Assembly: GCF_011734195.1 (NCBI RefSeq)
Contig: NZ_JAANTH010000002.1
Coordinates: 868,001 to 932,000 of the forward strand
DNA: 64,000 bases
From: Halobacterium sp. R2-5
Lineage (GTDB): Archaea; Halobacteriota; Halobacteria; Halobacteriales; Halobacteriaceae
Reading direction: 5' to 3'
Both the position numbers and the translations under genes were made by a program. Shown here one piece after another: positions 9,196-17,108 of this stretch. Every line of letters starts with the position of its first letter. The stretch's first letter is position 1. A model generated the notes under the pieces. That model saw only the letters and a list, made by a program, of their open reading frames with translations. It did not search any database and was not told the origin of the DNA.

Positions 9196-9780
9196 ATGAG
9201 GGAGCCGGCGACCGTCCTCGTCGTCGAGGACGAGCGCGAACTCGCGGCCCTGTTCGCGGACTGGCTGTCCGACAGCTACGACGTCCGGACGGCGTACAGC
9301 GCCGCGGCCGCGCTGGACGAGCTCGACGAGGACGTGAACGTGGTGTTGCTCGACCGCCGGCTCCCCGAGCAGTCCGGGGACGACGTGCTCGCGGAGGTCC
9401 GCGAGCGGGACCTCGACTGCCAGGTGGCGATGGTGACCGCCGTCGACCCCGACTTCGACGCGCTCGAACTCGGCTTCGACACGTACGTCGTCAAGCCCGT
9501 CGAGCGCGACGAGCTCGAAGACCTCGTGAAACAGCTGCTCGCGCGGTCGCTGTACAACGACGACGTCCAGGAGTACTTCGCGCTCGCGTCGAAGCGCGCG
9601 ACCATCGAGACCACGAAGAGCGCGGCGGAGCTCGCCGACGACGACCGCTACCAGCGGCTCTGCGACGAAATCCGCGAGCTCCGGTCGCGGCTCGACCAGC
9701 GCGTCGCCGACCTCGACGAGGAGGACTTCCTGGCCGTGTTCCACGACCTCCAGACCGGAGACGGGGCCACAAGTAACTAA
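9196..9780 (+). CDS. HalX-domain response regulator
   Basis: A 194-residue regulator. The receiver domain (residues about 7-120) has the acidic pair in VVEDERE, the phosphoacceptor Asp at residue 53 within VVLLDRRLPEQSG, Thr in VTAVDP and Lys in VVKPV. The rest (about 120-190) is the haloarchaea-specific HalX domain, a helical hairpin of unknown function containing LASKRATIE and LDEEDFLAVFHD. There is no DNA-binding domain, so output is probably by protein contact. A short inverted repeat sits just before the ATG at 9177-9189. It follows the histidine kinase and precedes a PAS protein. Confidence 0.92.
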   Translation: MREPATVLVVEDERELAALFADWLSDSYDVRTAYSAAAALDELDEDVNVVLLDRRLPEQSGDDVLAEVRERDLDCQVAMVTAVDPDFDALELGFDTYVVKPVERDELEDLVKQLLARSLYNDDVQEYFALASKRATIETTKSAAELADDDRYQRLCDEIRELRSRLDQRVADLDEEDFLAVFHDLQTGDGATSN

Positions 9781-9816
9781 CCGGAGCACGGACCTATCCC
9801 CGAGTAGCTTCTCGAC

Positions 9817-10779
9817 ATGGGCGACCAGATGCACGTCCTGTTCGTCGGCGAGGACGCGCGAACACGCGCCGCAGTCGAGCGCGCGCTCTCCGAGTACGCG
9901 GCGCTGACGGTGACGCCGCTGTCGACGGCCGCGGACGCCCTCGACGTGCTCTCCCGGCAGACCGTCGACTGCATCGCGACCGAGCACGCCGCCGACGGCA
10001 CCGACGGCCTGCAGGTGCTCCGGCTCGTCCGAGACACCGACCCCGCGGTCCCGGTCGTCGTCTACGAGGCCGCGGGCGCCGACTCCATCGCGAGCGAGGC
10101 CGTCTCCCTCGACGTAACCGAGTACGTCCGCCACGGCGACGAGGCCGACCCGCTCGCGGCGCTCGCGGAAGCGTGTCGGGACGCTGCGAGGTCGTACCGC
10201 GCCGAGCAGGACGTCGCGATGCTGAACGACCTCGCGCGCAACGTCTACGAGCGCATCACGGACGGCTTCTTCGCGCTCGACCGCGACTGGCGGTTCACGT
10301 ACCTGAACGAGGCCGCCGAGGAGATTCTGGACGTCGAGGCCGAGGAAGTCATCGGGCGGAACGTCTGGGACGCGTTCCCCGAGGCCGTCGGTACCGAGTT
10401 CTACACGGAGTACCACCGCGCGATGGCCGCCCAGGAGCCGGTGACGTTCCGCGAGCACTTCCAGCCCCTGGAGAAGACCTTCGAGGTGCGCGCGTTCCCC
10501 TCCGAGGACGGACTCTCCGTGCACTTCCGGACGGTCGTCGACGGCGAGGACGCCCAGCGCAGCGACCACCTCCTCGAACTCACGAACGTGCTATCCTCGG
10601 ACCTCGTCGAGTCCATCGACGTGCTCCGCGAGGACCTCGAGGCCACGCGGGAGACCGCCGGCGACAGCCCAGAGATAGCGGAGGCGCTGGAGTCCCTCGA
10701 CCGGATGGAGGCGCTCGTGAACTACTCGATTCGGCTGGCGAGCGAGCGCCCGACCCGGCAGACACCGCCCGAGACGTGA
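9817..10779 (+). CDS. PAS-domain signalling protein with degenerate receiver
   Basis: A 320-residue soluble protein. The first 125 residues have the receiver fold (MHVLFVGEDARTRAAVERAL) but the expected phosphoacceptor position is Glu56 (IATEHAADGTDG), where related haloarchaeal receivers have Asp. This suggests a pseudo-receiver or a phosphorylation-mimicking form. A PAS domain follows (about 145-250, RITDGFFALDRDWRFTYLNEAAEEIL), and then a helical tail (about 260-312) that looks like a truncated dimerisation helix without His or ATPase domain. It stands 36 bases behind the HalX regulator, so it is likely part of the same pathway, perhaps as a scaffold or sensor. Confidence 0.82.
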   Translation: MGDQMHVLFVGEDARTRAAVERALSEYAALTVTPLSTAADALDVLSRQTVDCIATEHAADGTDGLQVLRLVRDTDPAVPVVVYEAAGADSIASEAVSLDVTEYVRHGDEADPLAALAEACRDAARSYRAEQDVAMLNDLARNVYERITDGFFALDRDWRFTYLNEAAEEILDVEAEEVIGRNVWDAFPEAVGTEFYTEYHRAMAAQEPVTFREHFQPLEKTFEVRAFPSEDGLSVHFRTVVDGEDAQRSDHLLELTNVLSSDLVESIDVLREDLEATRETAGDSPEIAEALESLDRMEALVNYSIRLASERPTRQTPPET

Positions 10780-10785
10780 AGACGG

Positions 10786-11961
10786 TCAGCCGGTCAGCGA
10801 GATCTCGTAGTCGGTGAGGTTCTCGTACCCGTCCTCGGTGACGACGACGATGTCCTCGATGCGGACGCCGCCAACGTCGGGGTCGTAGAGCCCGGGCTCG
10901 ACGGTGACGACGTGGCCGGGACGGAGCTCCGGGCCGCCGTGGGAGAGCGCGGGCTGCTCGTGGACGTCGAGGCCGACGCCGTGGCCGGTCGAGTGGATGA
11001 ACCCGGTCTCGGTCTCCGGGTCGGTGTAGATGGTCGGATAACCGTGGTCGTCGTAGACGTCGACGACCGCCTGATTGACCGCTTCGCCCGTCGCACCGGG
11101 TTCGACGACGTCGAGCGCCGCGTGGAGGGCCTCCTCGGTGACGTCGTACCACTCGCGCTGGGTGTCGCTGGGCTCGCCGTTGAGGAACGTCCGCGTCATG
11201 TCCGCGTGGTACTTCGAGTCCTTGTCCCGCGGGAAGATGTCCACGATGACGAACTCGCCGGCCGAGAGCGGGCCGCTGCCGCGGTCGTGGGGGTCGGCGG
11301 CGTCCTGCCCGCACGCGACGATGGTCTCGTCGAGCGCGCAGCCGTGCCGCAGCAGCTCGATTTCGATCTCCTGCTTGACGGCCTCGCTGGTGAGCACGTC
11401 GCCGTCGGAGACGAGCTCGCCGGCGTCGTTCGGCTCGGCGCCTCGAATCAGCTCCTCGGCGCGCGCCATCGCGGCCTCGTTGGCCTTCTGGGCGTCGCGG
11501 ACGTGCTCGATCTCCGTGTCGGTCTTGGTCGCGCGCACGTCCGTGACGACGCCGTCGGCGTCGGGCTCGACGGTGACGCCCTGCTCGCGGAGCACGTCCG
11601 CGAGCCCGACCGGGAACTCGTCCTGGACGGCGACCCGCTCGCAGCCGAGGTCCGCGAGGAACTCCGCCGCCATGCGCGCCCGCGCTCCCGTCAGGCCGTG
11701 CGCCTCGCGTTTCTCCCGGAAGTCGTAGTCGGTGTGTCGCTTCACGACGTCCGCGCGGCTCTCCTTGTTCGCGCGGCCGTACTCCATCGAGGAGACGAGC
11801 ACTCCCGTCCGCTCGGGCGTGTAGACGGCGAAGAAGGCGTCCGGCGCCGAGAACTGGGTGACGTAGTAGAGGTCGCTGTTCGAGGCGTCGTCCTCGAAGG
11901 CGTACCCGTCGAGCCCGTTCTCGTCGAGGTACTCGTCGAGCCGCGAGAAGTCGGGGTCCAT
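10786..11961 (-). CDS. M24-family Xaa-Pro aminopeptidase
   Basis: A 391-residue peptidase of the pita-bread fold. The N-terminal creatinase-like domain (about 1-150) precedes the M24 catalytic core. Metal ligands are visible: the two Asp of VDIFPRDKDSKYHADMTR, His in IHSTGHGVG, Glu in VTVEPGLY and Glu in GGVRIEDI. Such enzymes remove N-terminal residues before proline. The ATG at 11961 fits the N-terminus of homologues; upstream in-frame sequence is not protein-like. It converges on the PAS gene, with only a six-base gap. Confidence 0.92.
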   Translation of the reverse strand: MDPDFSRLDEYLDENGLDGYAFEDDASNSDLYYVTQFSAPDAFFAVYTPERTGVLVSSMEYGRANKESRADVVKRHTDYDFREKREAHGLTGARARMAAEFLADLGCERVAVQDEFPVGLADVLREQGVTVEPDADGVVTDVRATKTDTEIEHVRDAQKANEAAMARAEELIRGAEPNDAGELVSDGDVLTSEAVKQEIEIELLRHGCALDETIVACGQDAADPHDRGSGPLSAGEFVIVDIFPRDKDSKYHADMTRTFLNGEPSDTQREWYDVTEEALHAALDVVEPGATGEAVNQAVVDVYDDHGYPTIYTDPETETGFIHSTGHGVGLDVHEQPALSHGGPELRPGHVVTVEPGLYDPDVGGVRIEDIVVVTEDGYENLTDYEISLTG

Positions 11962-12312
11962 GCACGCGACTCCGCGCGGCCGCCGCAAAGTCCTACCGCC
12001 ACCGGTCGTTCGGCACGGGTACTGGGTGGCCGGACAACCTGCTGATTTGGCGAACAGGTGTTTCCCCCACCTACGCAACCGGCTCGCCTGGTGGATTGAA
12101 AGGGAGAGGGCGTCTGCGGGAACCCCGGCGAAGCAAGCACCGCAGGAGCGAGCGCTGCGAGCGACGAGGAGCACAGCGAGTCGCGGGACCGCAGACGCCC
12201 GAGGGCTTTCGAGGGGAAGTACCAACTACGTCCACGGAAGCACGCTCAGAAACAACTCGTACTAGTCGCCGTCGTCGGAACCCTGATGCCGGGCCCCGCC
12301 GTCGCCGTACGC
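11962..12312. other. Intergenic region between M24 peptidase and aroA
   Basis: A 351-base divergent intergenic region with no convincing gene. Its centre is occupied by a long palindromic repeat (12093-12215, listed separately). The rest is presumably the two promoters. AT-rich stretches at 12038-12066 and 12235-12270 are candidates, but no clear TATA box was assigned. Confidence 0.5.
12093..12215. repeat. Long-stem palindromic intergenic repeat (GATTGAAAG...GGGCTTTC type)
   Basis: The element is bounded by GAAAG at 12098-12102 and CTTTC at 12206-12210. These flank 12-bp perfect inverted arms, GGGCGTCTGCGG at 12108-12119 and CCGCAGACGCCC at 12189-12200. The roughly 70-base interior is rich in degenerate GCGAGCG and GCAGCGAG units. 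Elements with these ends are, from general familiarity, common between genes in haloarchaea. It may be a non-autonomous mobile repeat or a structured RNA; there is no coding potential. Confidence 0.7.
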
Positions 12313-13596
12313 ATGGACGTCACTGTCGCGAATTCGCGGGTCGCGGGCGCCGCTCGCGCCCCGCCGTCGAAGAGCTACACGCACCGCGCGCTCCTCGCTG
12401 CGGGCTACGCCGGGGGTGCGCTCGTGCGGAACCCGCTGGTGAGCGCGGACACGAAGGCGACCGCTCGCGCCGTCGAGCACTTCGGCGGGGACGCCGAGCG
12501 AGCGGGCGAAGACTGGGAGATTACGGGGTTCCGCGGCGAGCCCGCCGTGCCAGCGGACGTCGTGGACTGCGCGAACTCCGGGACGACGATGCGGTTGGTC
12601 TCCGGGGCCGCCGCGCTCGCGGACGGGACGACCGTACTCACTGGGGACGAGTCGCTGCGCTCGCGGCCGCAGGGACCGCTGCTGGACGCCATCGCGGACC
12701 TCGGCGGCGCGGCGCGCTCGACCCGCGGGAACGGGCAGGCGCCCCTCATCGTCGACGGCCCGATCGAGGGCGGGCGCGTGGAGATGCCGGGGGACGTCTC
12801 CTCGCAGTTCGTCACGTCGCTGTTGATGGCGGGCGCGCTCACCGACGACGGCGTCGAAATCGAGCTCACGACGGAGCTGAAGTCCGCGCCGTACGTCGAC
12901 ATCACGCTCGACGTGCTGGAGTCGTTCGGCGTCGACGCCGCGGAGCAGTCGAACGGGTACCGCGTGCCGGGCGGCCAGACGTACGAACCGGAAGGCGGCG
13001 AGTACGCGGTGCCCGGGGACTTCTCGTCGGCGTCGTACCTGCTGGCGGCGGGCGCGCTCGCGGGCGGCGACGAGGTCGTCGTGGAGGGCGCGCACCCGAG
13101 CGCGCAGGGCGACGCTGCAATCGTGGACGTGCTCCGCGAGATGGGCGCCGAAATCGAGTGGCGGAAAGACGTCGGGGAAATCGTCGTCGGGCAGTCCTCG
13201 CTCGACGGTATCACGGTCGGCGTCGCGGACACCCCGGACCTCCTGCCGACGATTGCGGTGCTGGGGGCGGCGGCGGACGGCACGACGACGATCACGGACG
13301 CCGAGCACGTCCGCTACAAGGAGACCGACCGCGTCGCCGCGATGGCCGAAGAACTCGCGAAATTCGGGGTGTCTGTCGAGGAGCGCCCCGACGAACTCGT
13401 CGTGCACGGCGGTGACAGCGACCTCTCGGGGGCGCGCGTGGACGGTCGCGGCGACCACCGCATCGTGATGTCGCTCGCGGTCGCCGCGCTCGTCGCGGAC
13501 GGCGAGACCGTCATCGAGGGCGGCGAGCACGTCGACGTCTCCTTCCCGGAGTTCTTCGACTCGCTGGCAGCCCTCGGCGCGGCCGTCGAGCGGTAG
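12313..13596 (+). CDS. aroA: 3-phosphoshikimate 1-carboxyvinyltransferase (EPSP synthase)
   Basis: A 427-residue EPSP synthase catalysing transfer of enolpyruvate from PEP to shikimate-3-phosphate, the sixth step of the shikimate pathway. Family motifs are clear: [14 protein letters not shown] near the N-terminus (substrate-binding Lys and Ser), [42 protein letters not shown], and the C-terminal [11 protein letters not shown] and [13 protein letters not shown]. The ATG at 12313 begins the alignable sequence; an ATG 27 bases upstream would add an unlikely extension. Chorismate synthase is encoded 312 bases downstream on the same strand. Confidence 0.96.
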   Translation: MDVTVANSRVAGAARAPPSKSYTHRALLAAGYAGGALVRNPLVSADTKATARAVEHFGGDAERAGEDWEITGFRGEPAVPADVVDCANSGTTMRLVSGAAALADGTTVLTGDESLRSRPQGPLLDAIADLGGAARSTRGNGQAPLIVDGPIEGGRVEMPGDVSSQFVTSLLMAGALTDDGVEIELTTELKSAPYVDITLDVLESFGVDAAEQSNGYRVPGGQTYEPEGGEYAVPGDFSSASYLLAAGALAGGDEVVVEGAHPSAQGDAAIVDVLREMGAEIEWRKDVGEIVVGQSSLDGITVGVADTPDLLPTIAVLGAAADGTTTITDAEHVRYKETDRVAAMAEELAKFGVSVEERPDELVVHGGDSDLSGARVDGRGDHRIVMSLAVAALVADGETVIEGGEHVDVSFPEFFDSLAALGAAVER

Positions 13597-13599
13597 GCG

Positions 13600-13881
13600 T
13601 CAGAACGGCGCGTCGACGTCGCCGGGGTCGGCGGACTGCGGGTCGTCTGTGCCGGCACGGCCGACGAGCACACGGAACTCGCCCGGGTCGCGGGCGCGGT
13701 ACTTCCAGCGGAACTCGGGGCCGGCCTCGGCCTCGAACTGGTGGTACAGCGGCTTCGGGTCGTGGTCGTTGACGAGCACGAATCCCTCCCCCGATTCGAG
13801 GCCGTCGTAGGCGTCGAAGATGGCCTCGTGGCGCTCCGCGATGCAGCGTGACCGGTCCCCGTTGCGTGGACTGCAAGTCAT
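13600..13881 (-). CDS. DUF2249-domain protein
   Basis: A 93-residue protein with a single DUF2249 domain: RHEAIFDAYDGLESGEGFVLV, then the DHDPKPLYHQF motif and FRWKYRARDPGEFRVLVGR. The fold is TusA/SirA-like. Members often occur near redox and nitrogen-oxide functions, but no activity can be assigned here. It lies on the opposite strand between aroA and aroC; its stop is three bases from the aroA stop. ATG start at 13881. Confidence 0.85.
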   Translation of the reverse strand: MTCSPRNGDRSRCIAERHEAIFDAYDGLESGEGFVLVNDHDPKPLYHQFEAEAGPEFRWKYRARDPGEFRVLVGRAGTDDPQSADPGDVDAPF

Positions 13882-13908
13882 AAGCCCCTCGGGACGTATG
13901 CTCCGGTA

Positions 13909-15060
13909 ATGAACGGCAATCGGTTCGGACGGTTGTTCCAGGTGACGACGTACGGCGAGAGCCACGGTCCGGGGATGGGCGTCGTCGTCTCGGGCTGTCC
14001 CGCGGGACTGGAACTGGACGAGGAGACGATTCAGCGTGAACTCGACCGCCGGAAGCCCGGCCAGTCGATGATCACGACCTCGCGAGGTGAGCCCGACGAG
14101 GTGACTATCAACTCCGGGATTCAGGACGGCTACACGACGGGCACTCCCATCGGGATGACCATCCAGAACAAGGACGCCCAGTCCGGGAAGTACGAGCCGT
14201 TCGTCACCGCGCCGCGACCGTCGCACGGCGACTTCACGTACTCCGCGAAGTTCGGCACGCGCAACTGGGGCGGCGGCGGGCGCTCCTCCGCGCGCGAGAC
14301 CGTGAACTGGGTCGCCGCGGGCGCAATCGCGCAGGAGATTCTCGAGCGGGAGGGCGTGCAGGTGAAAGCCCACGTGAACCAGATCGGCGACGTCGAGGCG
14401 CCCGAGGTGTCCTTCGAGGAGATGCTCGAGCACACCGAGGACAACGACGTGCGCTGCGCGCACCCCGAGACCGCCGAAGAGATGCAGGAACTCATCGAGG
14501 ACTACCAGGAGCGCGGCGACTCCATCGGCGGGTCCATCTACTTCGAGGTGCGGGGGGCGCCCCGCGGACTCGGCGCGCCGCGGTTCGACTCCGTGGAGTC
14601 CCGCCTCGGTCAGGCGATGATGTCGGTGCCCGCGAGCACGGCCTTCGAATTCGGGCTGGGGAAGGAGGCGCGCACCTACGCCGGGAAGGAGCGCAACGAC
14701 GACTGGGAGTTCGACGACGAGGGGGAGCCGGTCCCCGCCGAGAACGACCACGGCGGCCTGCAGGGCGGTATCACCACCGGCGAGCCGATCTACGGCGAGC
14801 TCACGCTACACGCGCCCACGTCGATTCCGAAGAAACAGCAGACGGTCGACTGGGAGACCGGCGAGGAGAAGGAAGCCCAGGTCGTCGGTCGCCACGACCC
14901 CGTGCTGCCGCCGCGTGGCGTCCCGGTCGTCGAGGCGATGCTGAGCGTCACCATCCTTGACTTCATGCTGCTCGGTGGTCGCATCAACCCGGACCGGCTG
15001 GACGGCCAGCCCGGCGAGTACGACACGGATTACCACCCGAGCAGCCCGCGCAACGAGTGA
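13909..15060 (+). CDS. aroC: Chorismate synthase
   Basis: A 383-residue chorismate synthase, which eliminates phosphate from EPSP to make chorismate using reduced FMN. Diagnostic motifs are GNRFGRLFQVTTYGESHG at the N-terminus (catalytic His), the GGGGRSSARET segment and DPVLPPRGVPVVEAM near the C-terminus. Length matches the family. The start is at 13909, 27 bases from the divergent DUF2249 start. aroA precedes it on the same strand. Confidence 0.97.
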   Translation: MNGNRFGRLFQVTTYGESHGPGMGVVVSGCPAGLELDEETIQRELDRRKPGQSMITTSRGEPDEVTINSGIQDGYTTGTPIGMTIQNKDAQSGKYEPFVTAPRPSHGDFTYSAKFGTRNWGGGGRSSARETVNWVAAGAIAQEILEREGVQVKAHVNQIGDVEAPEVSFEEMLEHTEDNDVRCAHPETAEEMQELIEDYQERGDSIGGSIYFEVRGAPRGLGAPRFDSVESRLGQAMMSVPASTAFEFGLGKEARTYAGKERNDDWEFDDEGEPVPAENDHGGLQGGITTGEPIYGELTLHAPTSIPKKQQTVDWETGEEKEAQVVGRHDPVLPPRGVPVVEAMLSVTILDFMLLGGRINPDRLDGQPGEYDTDYHPSSPRNE

Positions 15061-15121
15061 GCGCGCTCCGAGTGGCGGGGTAGGGACGGACACAAGGGCC
15101 GTCGCTGCCTACGATTCCACG

Positions 15122-15754
15122 ATGGACGCACACCAGCAGGGAACAAAGAATCCCTACGGGATGGACGAGGACTGCCGGAACTGTCCCGGCCTCTGCGACG
15201 TCCGCGAGCGCGTCGTCCACGGCTACGGCGACGTCGGCGCGGACTTCGTGTTCGTCGGCGAGGCGCCGAGTCTGGGCGCCGAAGAGACCGGAGTTCCGTT
15301 CACGGGCGACGAGGCCGGCGAGCGCTTCCAGCACATCCTCGGGAGCGTCGGCCTGAACTACTCGCTGCCGGACAGCGACGAGCCAGAACTCGACAACGCC
15401 TACCTGACGTACCTGACGCGCTGCCGGCACCCCGACCGCGCGCCCACCGACGAGGAAGTCGTGACCTGCGAGCCGTACCTGAACGCCGACGTGCGCATGA
15501 TCAACCCCGAGATTCTCGTGCCCGTCGGGCAGCGCGCGCTCACCGAGCTCGGCGAGGAGTACACGACGACGCCCGCCGACGACCTCGACGTCGACGACCT
15601 CCACGCGTCGACGGTTCGCGGCCGGGGGTTCGAACTCGCGCCGATGGTCCACCCCGCCGGCCAGACGGACGAGCAGACCGAGGCGTACGTCGAGTTCTTC
15701 CTCGACCTGCTCGACACCGATTACCGGCAGACGAAGGGGCGGCGCGGTCGGTGA
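15122..15754 (+). CDS. udg: Uracil-DNA glycosylase, family 4-like (Fe-S)
   Basis: A 210-residue glycosylase that would excise uracil arising from cytosine deamination, important in a GC-rich genome. The N-terminus has CRNCPGLC (Cys 18, 21, 25) and further Cys occur in TRCRHPD and VTCEPY, fitting the 4Fe-4S cluster of family 4/5 enzymes. The active-site motif A is FVGEAPSLGAEETGVPFTG, and the second motif is the MVHPA segment near the C-terminus. The ATG at 15122 sits next to the Cys cluster. Family subgroup (4 versus 5) is not certain. Confidence 0.88.
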   Translation: MDAHQQGTKNPYGMDEDCRNCPGLCDVRERVVHGYGDVGADFVFVGEAPSLGAEETGVPFTGDEAGERFQHILGSVGLNYSLPDSDEPELDNAYLTYLTRCRHPDRAPTDEEVVTCEPYLNADVRMINPEILVPVGQRALTELGEEYTTTPADDLDVDDLHASTVRGRGFELAPMVHPAGQTDEQTEAYVEFFLDLLDTDYRQTKGRRGR

Positions 15755-15791
15755 CGGTTCGTCGGAGAGACCGAGGAGCGTCGGTGGCGTG

Positions 15792-15998
15792 TTACCAGTA
15801 CGGCGTCCGCGTGCCGCCGCGTCCGCTGCCGCCGTCGACGCCGGCGCCGACGACGGCGAGCACCACGAGCGCGACGAGGAGTGCTGCGGCCACGCCGACG
15901 ATGTCTTCGAACCCCGACGCCAGTGAGGCGACGGAGCCGACCGCTACGACTGCGACGACCGCGAGCGCGAGGCCCGCGAGTGGCTTCAACACGTCCAT
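15792..15998 (-). CDS. Small two-helix membrane protein
   Basis: A 68-residue hypothetical protein with two hydrophobic helices (about residues 7-27 and 34-52) separated by a short FEDIV turn and ending in a Gly/Arg-rich tail GSGRGGTRTPYW. I do not recognise a family. Clean start and stop codons and a typical hydrophobic pattern support it being real. It is convergent with udg. Confidence 0.55.
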   Translation of the reverse strand: MDVLKPLAGLALAVVAVVAVGSVASLASGFEDIVGVAAALLVALVVLAVVGAGVDGGSGRGGTRTPYW

Positions 15999-16117
15999 GG
16001 GGACACACTCGTAGGGACGCGTTCGACTTAGGCGGTTCGGCGGTGTGCCAAGTTTAGGACGAGGACTGCGGGCGCCGTATCGCGGCGTTCAAGCGTCCCG
16101 CGGACACACGCTCACGT

Positions 16118-16882
16118 ATGACTGTCGTCGCCGTCATGGTCGACCCGCCGCGGGAGGGCCTCGTGCTCCCCGAGCTCGCCGCCACGTCGCCGCTGACCGA
16201 GGCCGAAGCCGCGACCCTCTACGAGGCGATGGCCGCCGACGCGTTCCACGCGGCCGCCGACAGCGGCGGTGACCTCCTCGTGAACTACCGCCCGGACGAC
16301 GAACTCCCGGACGAGCACGTCCCCGAGGGTGCGGACGCGGAGCGGGAGGTTCGGGATCTCGTCGAGGACGCCCTCGACGAGGACCAGGTCGAGGAGGCCC
16401 GCGTCGAGGTGCAGGTCGGGTCCTCGAAGCACGCGCGCGTCGGGAACACGGTCACGCACCTGCTCGACAACGAGGAGGTGGCGTCGGTCGGCGTGCTCGA
16501 ACCGGACGCGCCGCTGGTCGCGCGGAAGGACGTCGACAGCGCCGCGATGAAGCTCCGGCGGAACCCCGTCGTTCTCGGGCCGTCCCGGGGCGGGCGCGTC
16601 TACTTCGCGGGGTTCCGCGAGCCCGTCGACTTCGAGGGTGCGTGGGACGCGCCGGAAGTCGAGAGCGTGACCGCGCGCGGCGTGGACGCGGGCTGGGACG
16701 TCGACTTCCTCCCACAGCAGGTCCGCGTCCGGACCGGCGACGACCTCGTCTCACTGGTCGCCGAGTTGCGCGCGCGGCGCGCGGCGGGCCGGTTCGTCCC
16801 GGCGTACACGACCGCGTACGTCGAAGACCTCGGCCTGCACGTCGTCGGAGAAGACGGCGAGCGCGTGCTCGCCCGGGACTGA
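16118..16882 (+). CDS. Conserved haloarchaeal protein beside oriC, possible nucleotidyltransferase-like fold
   Basis: A 254-residue protein with no confidently recognised family. The N-terminal sequence VVAVMVDPPREGLVLPELA followed by a helix and a second strand DLLVNYRPDD has the rhythm of DUF2064/CofC-type GT-A folds, but the usual AxxPxxGxxKTRL signature is absent, so this is only a suggestion. The C-terminal part contains LRRNPVVLGPSRGGRVYFAGF, which would fit a ligand-binding loop. It ends 31 bases before the first origin recognition box and converges on orc1/cdc6. Confidence 0.7.
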   Translation: MTVVAVMVDPPREGLVLPELAATSPLTEAEAATLYEAMAADAFHAAADSGGDLLVNYRPDDELPDEHVPEGADAEREVRDLVEDALDEDQVEEARVEVQVGSSKHARVGNTVTHLLDNEEVASVGVLEPDAPLVARKDVDSAAMKLRRNPVVLGPSRGGRVYFAGFREPVDFEGAWDAPEVESVTARGVDAGWDVDFLPQQVRVRTGDDLVSLVAELRARRAAGRFVPAYTTAYVEDLGLHVVGEDGERVLARD

Positions 16883-16913
16883 CTTCGCAGAGTCGCACCC
16901 GGAACGACAGACG

Positions 16914-16937
16914 GGCACCCCTGTTTGCAAGTGTTGT
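16914..16937 (-). other. Origin recognition box (ORB) 1
   Basis: On the minus strand this reads ACAACACTTGCAAACAGGGG followed by TGCC. It matches the shared pattern ACACTYGMAAA-N2-GGGGTG of four other copies around orc1/cdc6. The dyad-like core next to a G-string is the haloarchaeal ORB layout. It lies downstream of the orc gene. Confidence 0.65.
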
Positions 16938-16970
16938 GAACGCGCCAATGGGAGTGTGTGGCGGTCGAAG

Positions 16971-16998
16971 GCCCCCACCCCGGTTTTCAAATGAAACC
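16971..16998 (-). other. Origin recognition box (ORB) 2
   Basis: Minus-strand reading begins GGTTTCATTTGAAAACCGGG and continues GTGGGGGC. The TTTCA-TTTGAAA dyad and the long G-string are typical of haloarchaeal ORBs. Same orientation as ORB 1 and ORB 3. Confidence 0.7.
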
Positions 16999-17040
16999 GA
17001 TCGAGGTGAGCGAGAGGAGACAGCCGAGGGTTGTGAGACA

Positions 17041-17069
17041 GCACCCCACCCCGAATTTCGAGTGTTCTG
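17041..17069 (-). other. Origin recognition box (ORB) 3
   Basis: Minus-strand reading begins CAGAACACTCGAAATTCGGG and continues GTGGGGTGC. It is nearly identical in its core to ORB 5 on the other side of orc1/cdc6 but in opposite orientation. It ends 40 bases beyond the orc stop codon. Confidence 0.75.
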
Positions 17070-17108
17070 ACTATAGCTGCCGGTCCGTTCCGGACGCCCG
17101 AATGCGGA

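Noticed and set aside
12091-12102. GGATTGAAAG looking like a CRISPR repeat end
   Set aside because: Only one copy and no regularly spaced repeats. It is the edge of the palindromic intergenic element.
14984-15652. Minus-strand frame opposite udg
   Set aside because: Antisense shadow; the plus frame has the Fe-S Cys motifs and active-site motifs.
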